Both the position numbers and the translations under genes were made by a program. Under the pieces are notes generated by a model that worked only from the letters and a program-made list of their open reading frames with translations, searched no databases and was not told the DNA's origin. This document shows positions 1 to 9,158 of a DNA stretch of 64,000 nucleotides, one piece after another. Positions within the stretch are counted from its first letter, which is position 1. Each line of letters opens with the position of its first letter. This stretch comes from CBDDFN01 sp965227065 (GTDB lineage Bacteria; Pseudomonadota; Alphaproteobacteria; SPJN01): contig CBDDFN010000003.1 of NCBI GenBank assembly GCA_965227065.1, positions 1 to 64,000 on the forward strand, given 5' to 3'.

Positions 1-199
1 GGGTCGTCTTGCCGAAACCGGCGGGCGCATGAATGACAAGCAGCGGCGCGGTTGACGCTTCCAGCTTGTCCAGTGCGGCGGCCCGTATCACTTCCCGCGT
101 CAGCGCGTGGCTGCGCTTGGTGCCCACACGCGCCACTGGCGCATCCTCAACCAGACGCAGATCAGCCTGCTTTTTGCTGCGCGCGCGGGGTGCCGTCAT
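1..199 (-). CDS. LuxR-family (MalT-like) ATPase regulator, N-terminal fragment
   Basis: Only the first 66 codons are inside the window; the gene runs off the left edge. Reading leftward from ATG at 199, a basic N-terminus is followed by a segment ending in APAGFGKTT (residues 58-66), a Walker A loop in the form typical of the STAND/MalT-type ATPase domain of large LuxR-family activators. The phrase before it (hydrophobic strand LLVIHAPAGFGKTT) supports this. The start lies 1 bp past the stop of the reductase at 201, so the two are probably co-transcribed. The helix-turn-helix expected at the C-terminus cannot be seen, so the family call rests on the P-loop context only. Confidence 0.6.
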   Translation of the reverse strand, partial: MTAPRARSKKQADLRLVEDAPVARVGTKRSHALTREVIRAAALDKLEASTAPLLVIHAPAGFGKTT

Positions 200-200
200 T

Positions 201-1247
201 TCAGCCCTCCCCCTCACCGGGTTCGGCACCAACCTTGGCCATCACCTTGCCGCTATTGCCGCCAGTGTACAAAAGCTTGAGCGCGTTAAGGCAATTCTCA
301 AGCCCGTCCACCACATGCAGCCTGTATTTGAGCTTGCCTTGCAGCATCCATTCAATCATCTGCGCCTGATACTCGGGGAAGGCGTCCATGTGATCGAGAA
401 TGACAAAGCCCTCAACCCGCAGCCGCCGCATGATCAGATTGCGGAACATGAAAGGCCCCGGCACTGGATCAGCCGAATTATAGCTTGAGATCAGCCCGCA
501 AATCACAACCGAGCCGAAATCATTCATCACTGTCAGCCCGGCATCAAGCACATCACCGCCGACATTTTCAAACAGGCAATCAATGCCTTCAGGCGCGACC
601 GTGCGGAGCTGCTCGACAAGATCGCCCTTCTTGTAATCAACCGCTGCATCATAGCCGTAAAGCTCGGTCAGCATCCGGCATTTGTCATCGCCCCCGGCGA
701 CGCCGATCACCCGGCAGCCATGAATTTTGGCAATCTGGCCGACAAGCTGGCCAACCGCACCCGCCGCCGCCGTCACCAAAACGGTCTGGCCCGGTTCAGG
801 CCGGCCGACTTTCAAAAGGCCATGGATCGCGGTCGGGCCTGCAACCGCCAGAATGCCGAAAGCTTCGGCCAGATCGAGGCCGGGAATGTCGGGAAAGACC
901 TGAAAGCCCTCACCCTTGGTCACAAAGCGGTCGGCCCAGGGAAACAGCCCCGTCACCAGCGCGCCTGTGGGATAGGCGGGGTTCTTGCTGTCCATCACCT
1001 CGCCAATGGCAAAGCCCTGCATGCGTTCACCCAGCGGGATGGTATCCATATAAAGATCCCATTCCGACAGCCACAGCCGGTTGGTGGCATCCATGCTGAT
1101 ATAGATGGTGCGCACCAAAAGCTCGCCATCGGACAGCGCCGGCAGCGTCTCATCCTTCAAGGTCAGTGTGTTATCGTCCAGATCGCCCACCGGACGATTG
1201 GTGAAATACCAGTGGCGTGCAGCAGCTGAAACAGTCTGTGCCATCAT
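201..1247 (-). CDS. NADP-dependent oxidoreductase, zinc-independent MDR family (CurA-like)
   Basis: About 348 aa, the usual length for the MDR subfamily containing CurA, 2-alkenal reductases and leukotriene B4 dehydrogenase, which reduce the double bond of enones and enals with NADPH. The nucleotide-binding glycine motif AAAGAVGQLVGQ is near residue 157, and the N-terminal part has the family pattern YISMDATNRLWL. No zinc-ligand cysteine set is visible. An upstream in-frame extension to 1391 exists, but GGGG lies just before ATG-ATG at 1247/1244, so the start is placed there. The gene reads leftward towards the LuxR-type regulator 1 bp downstream. The substrate is unknown. Confidence 0.85.
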   Translation of the reverse strand: MMAQTVSAAARHWYFTNRPVGDLDDNTLTLKDETLPALSDGELLVRTIYISMDATNRLWLSEWDLYMDTIPLGERMQGFAIGEVMDSKNPAYPTGALVTGLFPWADRFVTKGEGFQVFPDIPGLDLAEAFGILAVAGPTAIHGLLKVGRPEPGQTVLVTAAAGAVGQLVGQIAKIHGCRVIGVAGGDDKCRMLTELYGYDAAVDYKKGDLVEQLRTVAPEGIDCLFENVGGDVLDAGLTVMNDFGSVVICGLISSYNSADPVPGPFMFRNLIMRRLRVEGFVILDHMDAFPEYQAQMIEWMLQGKLKYRLHVVDGLENCLNALKLLYTGGNSGKVMAKVGAEPGEGEG

Positions 1248-1292
1248 AGTCCCCATTCTGTGATCCCTGTTTTGCCGCAGGGTTGCGCCATT

Positions 1293-1333
1293 CCCCCTCC
1301 CCCATCCCCACCCATGAGGAGGGGGCGGGTGGG
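1293..1333. repeat. Overlapping GC-rich inverted repeats in a divergent intergenic gap
   Basis: Two mutually exclusive stems overlap here: CCCCCTCC (1293-1300) with GGAGGGGG (1318-1325), and CCCACCC (1307-1313) with GGGTGGG (1327-1333). The element lies between the divergent CurA-like gene and the acyl-CoA dehydrogenase. A related motif, GGGCGGGTGGG, recurs in the hairpin at 3414-3448. It could be a short interspersed element; no gene is seen in this 228-bp gap. Confidence 0.4.
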
Positions 1334-1475
1334 CTATCCTGCACTTTATACCCCGGCACTTCAAATCATACACTCGCGCATCAAATCCCATTCTGTGGCG
1401 CGGGGATTTTTGGGACCATTCCCGCCATTCTCGCGACCAGACGGGGACCTATAACCCGGACCAACAGGACATCTT

Positions 1476-2628
1476 ATGCTTGCACCGCAGACCGACACCG
1501 CCACCATGATTGATGAAAGCGTGGGCCGCTTTTGTGAACGCCATGTCGATCCCTTTTATGACCAGTGGGAAGATGACGGCAATGTCCCGCGTGAGCTGTG
1601 GGGCCTGCTGGGTGAAGCGGGCTTTTTGAACGCCGATGTCCCGGAAGACGCATTCGGCCATGGCGGGGACTACAGCCTGTTCGCCGCGATTATCGAGGCT
1701 TTCTCGCGGCGCGGCTATGCCACCATCGCAAGTCCGATGATCGGCGTGCACTCAGGCATCGTCGCCCATTATCTGGTGAACTACGGCAGTGCCGAGCAAA
1801 AAGCCGCCCTGCTGCCGGGCATGTGCTCCGGCGAAACCGTCGGCGCAATTGCCATGTCGGAACCCGCTGCGGGATCGGACCTGCAAGGCATCAAGACCCG
1901 CGCAGTACGCGATGGCGACGACTGGCTGTTGTCGGGCCAAAAGACTTTCATCTCTAATGGCCAGCATTGTGATTTTGTCATTGTCGCTGCCCGCACCAAT
2001 CCCCGACCGGCCCGGCTCCCGCGGGACGAGCCTGTTTGTGGTCGACACCAAAATGGACGGCTTTGCGCGCGGCCGGAACCTCGAGAAAATCGGCCTGCAT
2101 TCAGCCGACACCTCCGAGCTGTTCTTTGATGAAGTGCGCCTGCCCGCATCTGCCCTGTTGGGGGGAACCGATCAGGGCTTTATCGTTTTGATGTCTGAAC
2201 TGCCGCGCGAACGGCTTTTACTCGCCAATATCGCCATTGCCGCGGTTGAAGGCATGCTGGATGACACGCGCGCTTATGTGGGCGAGCGCGAAGCCTTCGG
2301 TGCGCCTTTGATGAAGCTTCAAACCATTCGCCACACCATGGCCGAGCTATTGACCGAAGCCAAAGTCGCGCGCGCCTTTATGAATCAGTGCATGGCCGAG
2401 CTTGAGGCAGGAACGCTTGATACCGCCACCGCCTCAATGGCCAAGATGGTTACCACCGAATTGCAATTCTCCGCCGCCGACCGCTGCCTGCAACTGCATG
2501 GCGGCTACGGCTTCATGCGTGAATATCCGATCAGCCGGCACTTCGTCGATGCCCGCGCCCAGCGCATCTATGGCGGCACCTCCGAGATCATGAAGGAAAT
2601 CATTTCAAAAGCCTGGCTCGGCACATAA
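1476..2628 (+). pseudogene. Acyl-CoA dehydrogenase, interrupted by one frameshift
   Basis: The gene reads in one frame from ATG 1476 (AGGA 7 bp upstream) to about 2004 and in the +1 frame from there to the stop at 2628. Removing one C from CCCC at 2001-2004 gives a continuous 383-aa protein, the normal family length, with the join reading ARTNPDRPGSRGTSLFVV. Family marks are both present: AMSEPAAGSD in the first half and QLHGGYGFMREYP in the second. FAD-dependent oxidation of an acyl-CoA is the expected reaction. Near the C-terminus the motif is IYGGTSEI, with Gly where MCAD has its catalytic Glu; this is the form seen in long-chain-type enzymes whose base is elsewhere. It is followed at 13 bp by an SDR. 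Confidence 0.85.
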
Positions 2629-2641
2629 CAGGGAGTTTTCC

Positions 2642-3406
2642 ATGACATTTGATTTTTCCGGCCGCACGGTCTTCATCACCGGCGCCGCCTCCGGCATCGG
2701 GCTTGCCATTGCCCAGAGCTTTGGCGCGGCGGGCGCCCGTGTCATCGCAACCGACATCGACACGGCGGGGCTTGAGGCGCACAAAGCAAGCTTTGGCGCC
2801 GATGCGCTGATCCGCACCGTCGATGCGGGCGATGAAGGGGAGATCAAGGCCGCTGCTGACTGGGCGGCGGCTCAGGCCGGTTCAATCGATTGTCTGATCA
2901 ACAATGCCGGTGCTGCCTGGCTTGAACCCATTGCCAGCCTGACCGATGAGCTGATGGACCGCCATTGGCGCGTGCTGCTCAAAGGCCCCATGCTGTGCTT
3001 TAAACATTTCTATCCCGTGCTGGAAAAAAGCGATGATCCCAGCGTGATCAATATCGCCTCGATCGCCGCTGTCATTCAGGCGCGCAATCACGCGGTCTAT
3101 TGCGCGTGCAAGGCCGGGATCACCAAATTCACCAAGGACAGTGTGAAGGAACATCCCACCATCCGGTCAAACACCATTCAGCCGGGCTTTATCGACACAC
3201 CGATCCTGAAAGTCTATGCCGAGGGCGACGCGCTCGATGCGCTGAAATCAGAGCTGACGGACCATATTCCGCTGGGCCGTCTGGGGGCGGCCCAGGACAT
3301 TGCGGACGCCACCCTGTTCCTGTGTTCAAGCAAGGCGCGCTATATTTCAGGGTCCACCCTGCTGGTTGACGGCGGCATCACTGCGACGGGTCTTGAATAT
3401 ATCTAG
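2642..3406 (+). CDS. SDR family NAD(P)-dependent oxidoreductase
   Basis: A 254-aa classical short-chain dehydrogenase, the normal length for the family. Visible elements are the cofactor loop TGAASGIG (13-20), NNAG (87-90), and the catalytic Ser140, Tyr153 and Lys157 (YCACK). Asp38 after the second strand favours NAD over NADP. The C-terminus has the usual GSTLLVDGG pattern. The start ATG at 2642 has GGGAG 6 bp upstream. It sits between the acyl-CoA dehydrogenase and acetoacetyl-CoA synthetase, which suggests a hydroxyacyl or ketone-body substrate, but the sequence does not fix it. Confidence 0.9.
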   Translation: MTFDFSGRTVFITGAASGIGLAIAQSFGAAGARVIATDIDTAGLEAHKASFGADALIRTVDAGDEGEIKAAADWAAAQAGSIDCLINNAGAAWLEPIASLTDELMDRHWRVLLKGPMLCFKHFYPVLEKSDDPSVINIASIAAVIQARNHAVYCACKAGITKFTKDSVKEHPTIRSNTIQPGFIDTPILKVYAEGDALDALKSELTDHIPLGRLGAAQDIADATLFLCSSKARYISGSTLLVDGGITATGLEYI

Positions 3407-3413
3407 ACCCTCC

Positions 3414-3448
3414 GGGCGGGTGGGTGATCGCACCCCACCCCCTCCTAA
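3414..3448 (+). repeat. GC-rich hairpin between SDR and acetoacetyl-CoA synthetase
   Basis: GGGTGGGTG pairs with CACCCCACCC around the loop ATCG, with one bulged C. It starts 8 bp after the SDR stop and ends 30 bp before the next start codon. No T-run follows, so it is not a standard terminator; it may stabilise or separate messages. It shares GGGCGGGTGGG with the element at 1293-1333. Confidence 0.4.
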
Positions 3449-3477
3449 AGTGCGAAAAAACAGATGGGAGGCTACAG

Positions 3478-5454
3478 ATGGCTGAGATGGGAGACCTGAT
3501 CTGGTCGCCAAGTGACGCGCGCTGCGCCAATGCCAAGATCACCGGCTTTATCAACTGGCTAAATGATAAGGGCCACAGTTTCGGCAGTTATGAAGAGCTG
3601 CGCCAATGGTCGGTTGCCGAGATTGAGGAGTTTTGGCGCGCCATTGTCGATTATTTCGGGCTGGACGCGCTGAAAGATGCGCCGAGCATTCTCTCAAGCC
3701 ACACCATGCCCGGCGCGGTGTGGTTTGAAGGCACACAGGTCAATTTCGCGGAATATTTGCTCTCGCAAGGCACCGATGACCAGATCGCCATCTATGCCCG
3801 CACCGAACAAGGCCCCTTGCGCACCCTGACGTGGCAACAATTGCGTGCGGCTGTCGAAACCGCCGCCAAAGCCTTTATCGACCGGGGCGTCACAAAGGGC
3901 GACCGGGTGGTGTCTTACCTGCCCAACTGCCCCGAAATGGCCATCGCCTATCTGGCCGCCACCTCGCTTGGCGCGGTGTGGTCAAGCTGCGCGCCGGAAT
4001 TCGGCCATGCCAGCGTCGTCGACCGGTTCAGCCAGATCGATCCCAAAGTGCTGCTGACCACCGATGGCTACACATTTGCGGGCAAGGTCTATGACCGCCG
4101 CACTGAAGCCCGCGCCATCGCCGACGCCCTGCCCCATCTGGAACACATCATCCATGTTCCCGGACCGATGGGTGAACTGGGCATGGAGGCCGAGGGGTGG
4201 AGCGACTTTGTCGCCTCAGGCGAACGCTCTGCCAGCGTCTTCAAATATGCCCGGACTGACTTCAACGATCCCTTATGGGTGGTTTATTCATCGGGCACCA
4301 CCGGCCTGCCCAAGCCCTTTGTGCATGGGCATGGCGGTGTGATGTTGGAGGCCGTGAAGTTCATGAACTTCCACATGGACCTCGATGAAACCTCCACCTT
4401 GTTTTACTACACCACCACCGGCTGGGTGATGTGGAACATTCTGATGAACGGGCTGGTGACCGGCGGGTCCATCGTGATGTTTGACGGCGCACCAATGACG
4501 CCGGACAAGCCCGACATTTTGTGGGAACTGGCGGAGCAAACCGGCATCACCTTCTTTGGCGCTTCCCCCACCTATATTGCCGAACAGCACAAGCGCGGCA
4601 TCGTGCCGAAGGACCGCTATGATATGAGCCGGATCACATCGATCCTGCTTGGCGGTTCTCCGGTCGCGCCTGAACAGATGGTGTGGTGTTTGGAAAATCT
4701 GCACGATGATATCTGGATCACCAGCCAGTCGGGCGGCACCGATATCGCGTCAGGCTTTGTCGGCGCCTGTCCGCTTCTGCCCGTTCATGGCGGGGAAATT
4801 CAGTGCCGCTGTCTGGGCGTGGACGCGCATGCCTTCAATGAGGCAGGCGAGCCGGTCATCGGGGAGGTGGGCGAGCTTGTGGTGTCCAAACCCATGCCCT
4901 CCATGCCGCTTTATTTCTGGAATGATGCGGATATGAGCCGCTATCGCAGCTCCTACTATGAAGATTATCCCGGCCATTGGCGCCATGGCGATTATTTCAA
5001 GATCAATGAACGCGGCGGCTGTTTCATTCTGGGCCGGTCTGATTCGACGCTCAACCGCTATGGCGTGCGCATCGGCACCGCTGAAATCTACCGCACGATC
5101 GAGGCACTGGACGCGGTTGATAACAGTCTGATTGTCAATCTTGATCTGCCCGGGGGCAAATTCTTCATGCCGTTATTCATCAAGGTGAAAGAGGGCCGCG
5201 TGCTGGATGAGGCGCTCAAAGACGAGATCAAACAGACGCTTCGAAGTGTTTACTCCCCCCGCCATGTGCCGGATGCGATCTATGCGGTGGATGAAATTCC
5301 CACCACCCTGACCGGCAAGAAGCTTGAGGTTCCGGTGCGCAAGATCCTGATGGGCATTCCTGTTGACAAGGCCGCCAGCCGCGATGCCATGGCCAATCCC
5401 GACGCTTTGAACCCGTTCATCGCAATGGCACGGGAGCGGGCCGCCGCCGAATAG
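3478..5454 (+). CDS. aacS: Acetoacetate--CoA ligase (acetoacetyl-CoA synthetase)
   Basis: A 658-aa ANL-superfamily enzyme that makes acetoacetyl-CoA from acetoacetate, ATP and CoA in the cytoplasm. The length and the long N-terminal extension before the AMP-binding core match AacS rather than acetyl-CoA synthetase. The P-loop-like motif SSGTTGLPKPFVHGHGG is the AacS form. The C-terminal lid contains WRHGDYFKINERGG and LTGKKLEVPVRK, with the catalytic Lys. The start was moved to ATG 3478 because GGGAGG lies 6 bp before it; an earlier in-frame ATG at 3424 lies in the hairpin. It is last in the lipid/ketone cluster and converges on the TonB receptor. Confidence 0.93.
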   Translation: MAEMGDLIWSPSDARCANAKITGFINWLNDKGHSFGSYEELRQWSVAEIEEFWRAIVDYFGLDALKDAPSILSSHTMPGAVWFEGTQVNFAEYLLSQGTDDQIAIYARTEQGPLRTLTWQQLRAAVETAAKAFIDRGVTKGDRVVSYLPNCPEMAIAYLAATSLGAVWSSCAPEFGHASVVDRFSQIDPKVLLTTDGYTFAGKVYDRRTEARAIADALPHLEHIIHVPGPMGELGMEAEGWSDFVASGERSASVFKYARTDFNDPLWVVYSSGTTGLPKPFVHGHGGVMLEAVKFMNFHMDLDETSTLFYYTTTGWVMWNILMNGLVTGGSIVMFDGAPMTPDKPDILWELAEQTGITFFGASPTYIAEQHKRGIVPKDRYDMSRITSILLGGSPVAPEQMVWCLENLHDDIWITSQSGGTDIASGFVGACPLLPVHGGEIQCRCLGVDAHAFNEAGEPVIGEVGELVVSKPMPSMPLYFWNDADMSRYRSSYYEDYPGHWRHGDYFKINERGGCFILGRSDSTLNRYGVRIGTAEIYRTIEALDAVDNSLIVNLDLPGGKFFMPLFIKVKEGRVLDEALKDEIKQTLRSVYSPRHVPDAIYAVDEIPTTLTGKKLEVPVRKILMGIPVDKAASRDAMANPDALNPFIAMARERAAAE

Positions 5455-5473
5455 CGGCCCCCGCCGCCACACC

Positions 5474-5578
5474 GTCATTCCGGAATTTCGCCATGCGAAA
5501 TATCCGGAATCTGAACACAGGCACCCCATCACCGAAATCAGATTCCGGGTTCTCCGCCGAACGGAGCCCCGGAATGAC
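5474..5578. repeat. Clover-leaf interspersed inverted repeat, copy A
   Basis: The outer arms GTCATTCCGG (5474-5483) and CCGGAATGAC (5569-5578) are perfectly complementary. Inside are a stem CCGGAATTTCG / CGAAATATCCGG, a stem TCCGGAATCTG / CAGATTCCGGG, and a small CTCCG/CGGAG hairpin. The same architecture recurs at 45930-46049 and, inverted and variant, at 51411-51512. It fills the gap between two convergent genes and could act as a bidirectional transcript end. Confidence 0.8.
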
Positions 5579-5586
5579 GATGCCTT

Positions 5587-7771
5587 TTAAAAGCTGAATG
5601 CAATGCCCGCATCCACGCTGCGGCCATTCCCGGGCAGGAAGGTCGGCATGATCCGGCGCGATGCCGCGCGCACCACATAGGCCGAGGCGTAGTTTTTGTC
5701 GGCCAGATTGTCGGCGCGCACATAGGCGTGCCAGCCTTGCGGGCTGCGATATTGCACCAGCGCGCCAAACAGTGTGTACGCCTCTTGATAAAGCGTGTTG
5801 CGGTGATCGGTCGGGTTTTGAGTTGCCACCCATTCAACCGACGACCCCAGCGAAAAGCCGAAGGCATCAAACAGGATTTGGGCTTTCAACAGGCTTTTGG
5901 GAACACCGGCCATGCGGTTGGTGTCAAACTCGCCCTCGGCAAAATAAAAATCATTGAACGTATAGGCCAGCCGGTAGCTCACCCCCATGGCGGGGTGAAG
6001 CGCCACCCGTCCCCCCGCGCCGATCTCCACCCCCTGATGGATCGTCCGGCCCTGATAATTGATCGTGTCGTCAATCAGCCCTGACCCGCCCGCAGTGGAC
6101 ATGAGTTCGTCTTTAAGCGCGGTGCGGTACAGAGCAATGTCAAAGCGGTGACCCGCCAGCCATTCACCGCTGGCCCCGATCTCCACCGTCAGCGATTTCT
6201 GAACATCAAGATCGCTCAGCGCGATTTCATTTTGAGCAGGCATGATGGGATTGGTTTTGTTGGCCGCCAGTTCCCAGAAGCTTGGCACCTCTTGCGCCAC
6301 GCTGACATTGGCAAACAGCCGGATCGCGTCAAAGCCGGAATAGATTGCGCCCAGCTTGGGAATGGCGAGCAGATGGCTTTGGTCGAGCCTTGCCCCGCCC
6401 ACAGAATTTTCAATGTCGCGCCTCACCCATTGGGTTTGAAGGGCTGCCGTCAGCCGCCAATCATCCGCCACTTGCCAGCCCCCCTGAAGATCGGCCAGCA
6501 CATGGCTTGCGCGCATCTCAAGATCACCATAAAGGCCGCCGCGCGATCCGTTTTGCTGGTTCGAGGCAAAGTAACGCCGGTCAAACCCGCTCCACGCGCC
6601 ATCAAGCCCCAGGCTCACATCCACCGGCCCGAACGCCGTCGTGACCTGCCACCGGCCGCCCAGCGTGGTGATTTCACTAAGCGCATGGGACAGCGGGTCC
6701 ACAAAGGCATCGTCAGTGTGCTGGCCATAGGCGGCGATCGCATGGGCAAAAAGGCCGGTTGAAAACTCGGTCACCGACTGGGCGCGGAAATTCTCCACCG
6801 CGCGGTGGGGATCGCGGCGATAGACATTGAGCATATATTCAATCAGCACCTCGAACGGGCTTTGCAACTGGCGCGGACGTGGCACGCTGATCGAGCCCTC
6901 GGCGAGCCCCGCCAGCAAGGCGAGCGGTCCCGCCTGCGCCCCGCCCAGCACAGGCCCCAGCACGTCATAATCACCAATCACCGATTGGGGGTCGTCTTCG
7001 GCGCGTTCGCGGTTGAGCGCAAAGGGCAGTTCAAATTCAAGTCTGGTCCAGCTCGCCTGCACCCGCGTGCGCGCGCCTTTCAATGCGCCGCCCCAATCAT
7101 AACCCGCATGGAACCGGGCGCTTTGGCGTTTGGTGGCGGAATGGTTGCGGTAGCCTTCATAACGGTCACGCGAATAAGACAGGCGGGCATCCCACCGCTC
7201 CCCCGCATGGCCCGCTACGCCCAGAACGCTCCACCGGCCAAACGAGCCATAGGCGCCTTTGAGTTGCACCACATGATCCCGGCCCGTCGGTGTGATGAAA
7301 TTGATGTCCCCGCCCAGCGTTGCGGGGCCAAGGGCGGTTGAATTCGCCCCTCGCCCGGCCGTGACAATGGGCCGTGTCCTTGGGGTCGATCAGCCCGATA
7401 ATATAGCTGCCATCAGCATCATTGATGGGCAGCCCGTCCTGCAACAACAAGACCCCGCGCGCCCACCGGATTGCCCTGAAGGCCGGATCCCCGGACGTTG
7501 AGCCGGGGCAGGTCAGGCCCGCCGGAAAACTCTTGCACGATCAAACCGGGCAAATATCCCAAAGCGTCGGAAAAATTGACAGGCGGGTCTCGCCGGTCAG
7601 ATCGGCCAGATTGGTCCCCCCGGCGATCCCGGCGCGCTCTTCGTCCAGCGCCTCCAGCCGGGCAGTGTGGTCATCGGCGCGTTCGCCGATCACCTCAACC
7701 CGGTCAGGCGCCTCATCGGTCAGGGCCGGACTGGAAACAAGCAGCAACCCCGCTAGAACCTGCGCCCTCAA
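5587..7771 (-). pseudogene. TonB-dependent outer-membrane receptor, three frameshifts in the plug region
   Basis: An outer-membrane TonB-dependent receptor of roughly 725 aa that would import a metal chelate or similar ligand. It starts at TTG 7771 with a signal sequence (AGLLLVSSPALT) and a TonB-box-like VEVIGERAD. Reading is continuous only after three corrections: one T missing from the T5 run at 7571-7575, one base extra in CCC 7462-7464, and one extra in GGG 7369-7371 (plus-strand coordinates). Corrected, the plug reads ALGYLPGLIVQEF, then NPVARGVLLLQDGLPINDAD, then VTAGRGANSTALGPATLGG, as expected. The barrel (5587-7272) is intact and ends in a terminal Phe (IAFSF). Its TTG start overlaps the TGA of the CopD-like gene, so the two are coupled. 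Confidence 0.82.
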
Positions 7772-8202
7772 AAGTAAAACATCCCTTTCGCCAGAATGAC
7801 GATAAAGACCATATGGACCGACACGGACAGATGGGTGATTTCAAAGCGCTTGGAACTCATGCAACCATCCACCGCGCTCATCTGCGCATTGATGAAATGG
7901 ATCAGCACAGACACCGCCAGAAGGATCTTGAGCGCCAGAAGGGTCGCGAATGTTGAGCCGAACGGGTCCATCAGCACGTCAAAATAGTTCCGCGCCATGC
8001 CGATGCCCGACAGGAACAGCAAGCCGACCACAAAGGGCATCACCTTGCGCGCGCGTTTGATCAGGTTCTGCTCGACCTGCACCATCACCGCCTCAGGCAG
8101 GTTCTTGCGGATCCCTTCCAGAATGATGACTTCAAAAAAGACAATGCCGATAAAGATCGACGCGCACAGAATGTGCACAATGACTAAAAGTGGATATTCC
8201 AT
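7768..8202 (-). CDS. Small CopD-like integral membrane protein
   Basis: A 144-aa protein with four predicted membrane helices, beginning MEYPLLVIVHILCA. The first helix carries a His (VH) and the second region IKRARKVMP a basic loop, as in short CopD/YcnJ-type membrane proteins linked to copper or haem handling. The start is ATG 8202, preceded by AAGGGG; upstream codons in this frame are Cys-rich and unlike a protein start. It is first in a two-gene unit with the TonB receptor (TTGA overlap), which fits metal or haem acquisition. The family call is tentative. Confidence 0.6.
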   Translation of the reverse strand: MEYPLLVIVHILCASIFIGIVFFEVIILEGIRKNLPEAVMVQVEQNLIKRARKVMPFVVGLLFLSGIGMARNYFDVLMDPFGSTFATLLALKILLAVSVLIHFINAQMSAVDGCMSSKRFEITHLSVSVHMVFIVILAKGMFYF

Positions 8203-8248
8203 CCCCGTCCCCTTAAGCCCGCAGTCGCCACTAGCACATGCGAATAAA

Positions 8249-8265
8249 TTGCAACTTAGTTGCAA
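8249..8265. promoter_or_regulatory. Perfect palindrome, candidate metal-regulator operator
   Basis: TTGCAACTTAGTTGCAA is a perfect 8+1+8 inverted repeat, 46 bp upstream of the CopD-like gene start and 102 bp from the divergent gene at 8368. TTGCAA half-sites resemble Fur-family (Fur/Mur) boxes described in alphaproteobacteria, which would suit a TonB receptor operon. Which repressor binds is inference. Confidence 0.5.
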
Positions 8266-8367
8266 GTGATAATGGATGTCATGTGCAATCGCCACTCCAA
8301 AACTGTCGCAGCACAGCCAGGCAACACCTGTTAAAATCACCGCACGACACTTAAGGGGGGAAAACCC

Positions 8368-9143
8368 ATGGCTGACCGGATCGAAAAATTCGGCAAAGAT
8401 TTCTGGACGGTGCGCGGCAGTTTCAAGATCGGCCGCGTGGTCGATATCGGCACCCAGGCGACTTTGGTGCGCCGCCCCTCGGGCCGCTTCGTGCTGCTTG
8501 ATAGCTATACGCTAAAAGGCTCTGTCCGCAATGAAATCATGGCGTTAACGCAAAATGGTGATCTTCTGGATGCAGTCTTGAACCTGCATCCCTTTCATAC
8601 AGTCCATTGTGAGGGAACTGCACCGCACATTCCCCGGCGCGCGCCATATCGGCTCTGACCGGCATGTGCTGCGCTTCCCCGATTTGAACTGGGACGAAAG
8701 CCCGGATTGATGATCCGGCCGTGTGGGAGGAATTCAGCGATTGCCTGGACTTCTCCATCCCGCGCGGTGTTGATTTCATCTCACGCAATGAAAGCGTTCA
8801 CTTTTCATCAGTGCTCGCCTATCACCCCGGCTCGCAAACCATTCATTCCGACGACACGCTGATGTCGTTTGGCCCGCGCCGCCAATTGCCGGTGATCGGC
8901 GCGCCCCAAAGGCTCGCCTTTCATCCCACGCTGGGTCAGGCACTGGATAAACGGGCCGGCGCGGCCGATGACTTTACCCAATGGGCCGAAGAGATTGCCG
9001 GGCGCTGGCGCGATGGTGAACGTGTATGCGCCGCCCACATTTCGGTGTTTGAAACCGGACGGCGTGGCATGGACGAACATATTCTGGCGGCGCTGGCGCG
9101 GGTGCAAAACACCCTCACCAAACACCGCAAGAAATACGGATAA
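8368..9143 (+). pseudogene. Conserved hypothetical protein, possibly MBL-fold-like, two frameshifts
   Basis: A gene of about 257 aa that reads through after removing one G from GGG 8613-8615 and one base at 8701-8705. The corrected middle part reads HPFHTVHCEELHRTFPGARH and then LRFPDLNWDESPIDDPAVWE. The opening MADRIEKFGKDFWTVRGSFK has a strong ribosome site (AAGGGGGG). The His-rich HPFHTVH and the later FHPTLGQ recall metallo-beta-lactamase-like proteins such as DUF4336, but no complete HxHxDH motif is present, so the function is left open. It is divergent from the CopD-like gene and shares the region containing the palindrome. Confidence 0.6.
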
Positions 9144-9158
9144 TGTATTGATTTAAAA

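Noticed and set aside
2001..2004. Programmed ribosomal frameshifting in the acyl-CoA dehydrogenase
   Set aside because: No slippery heptamer or downstream pseudoknot; single-product enzymes of this family are not known to use it, and similar shifts occur in nearby genes.
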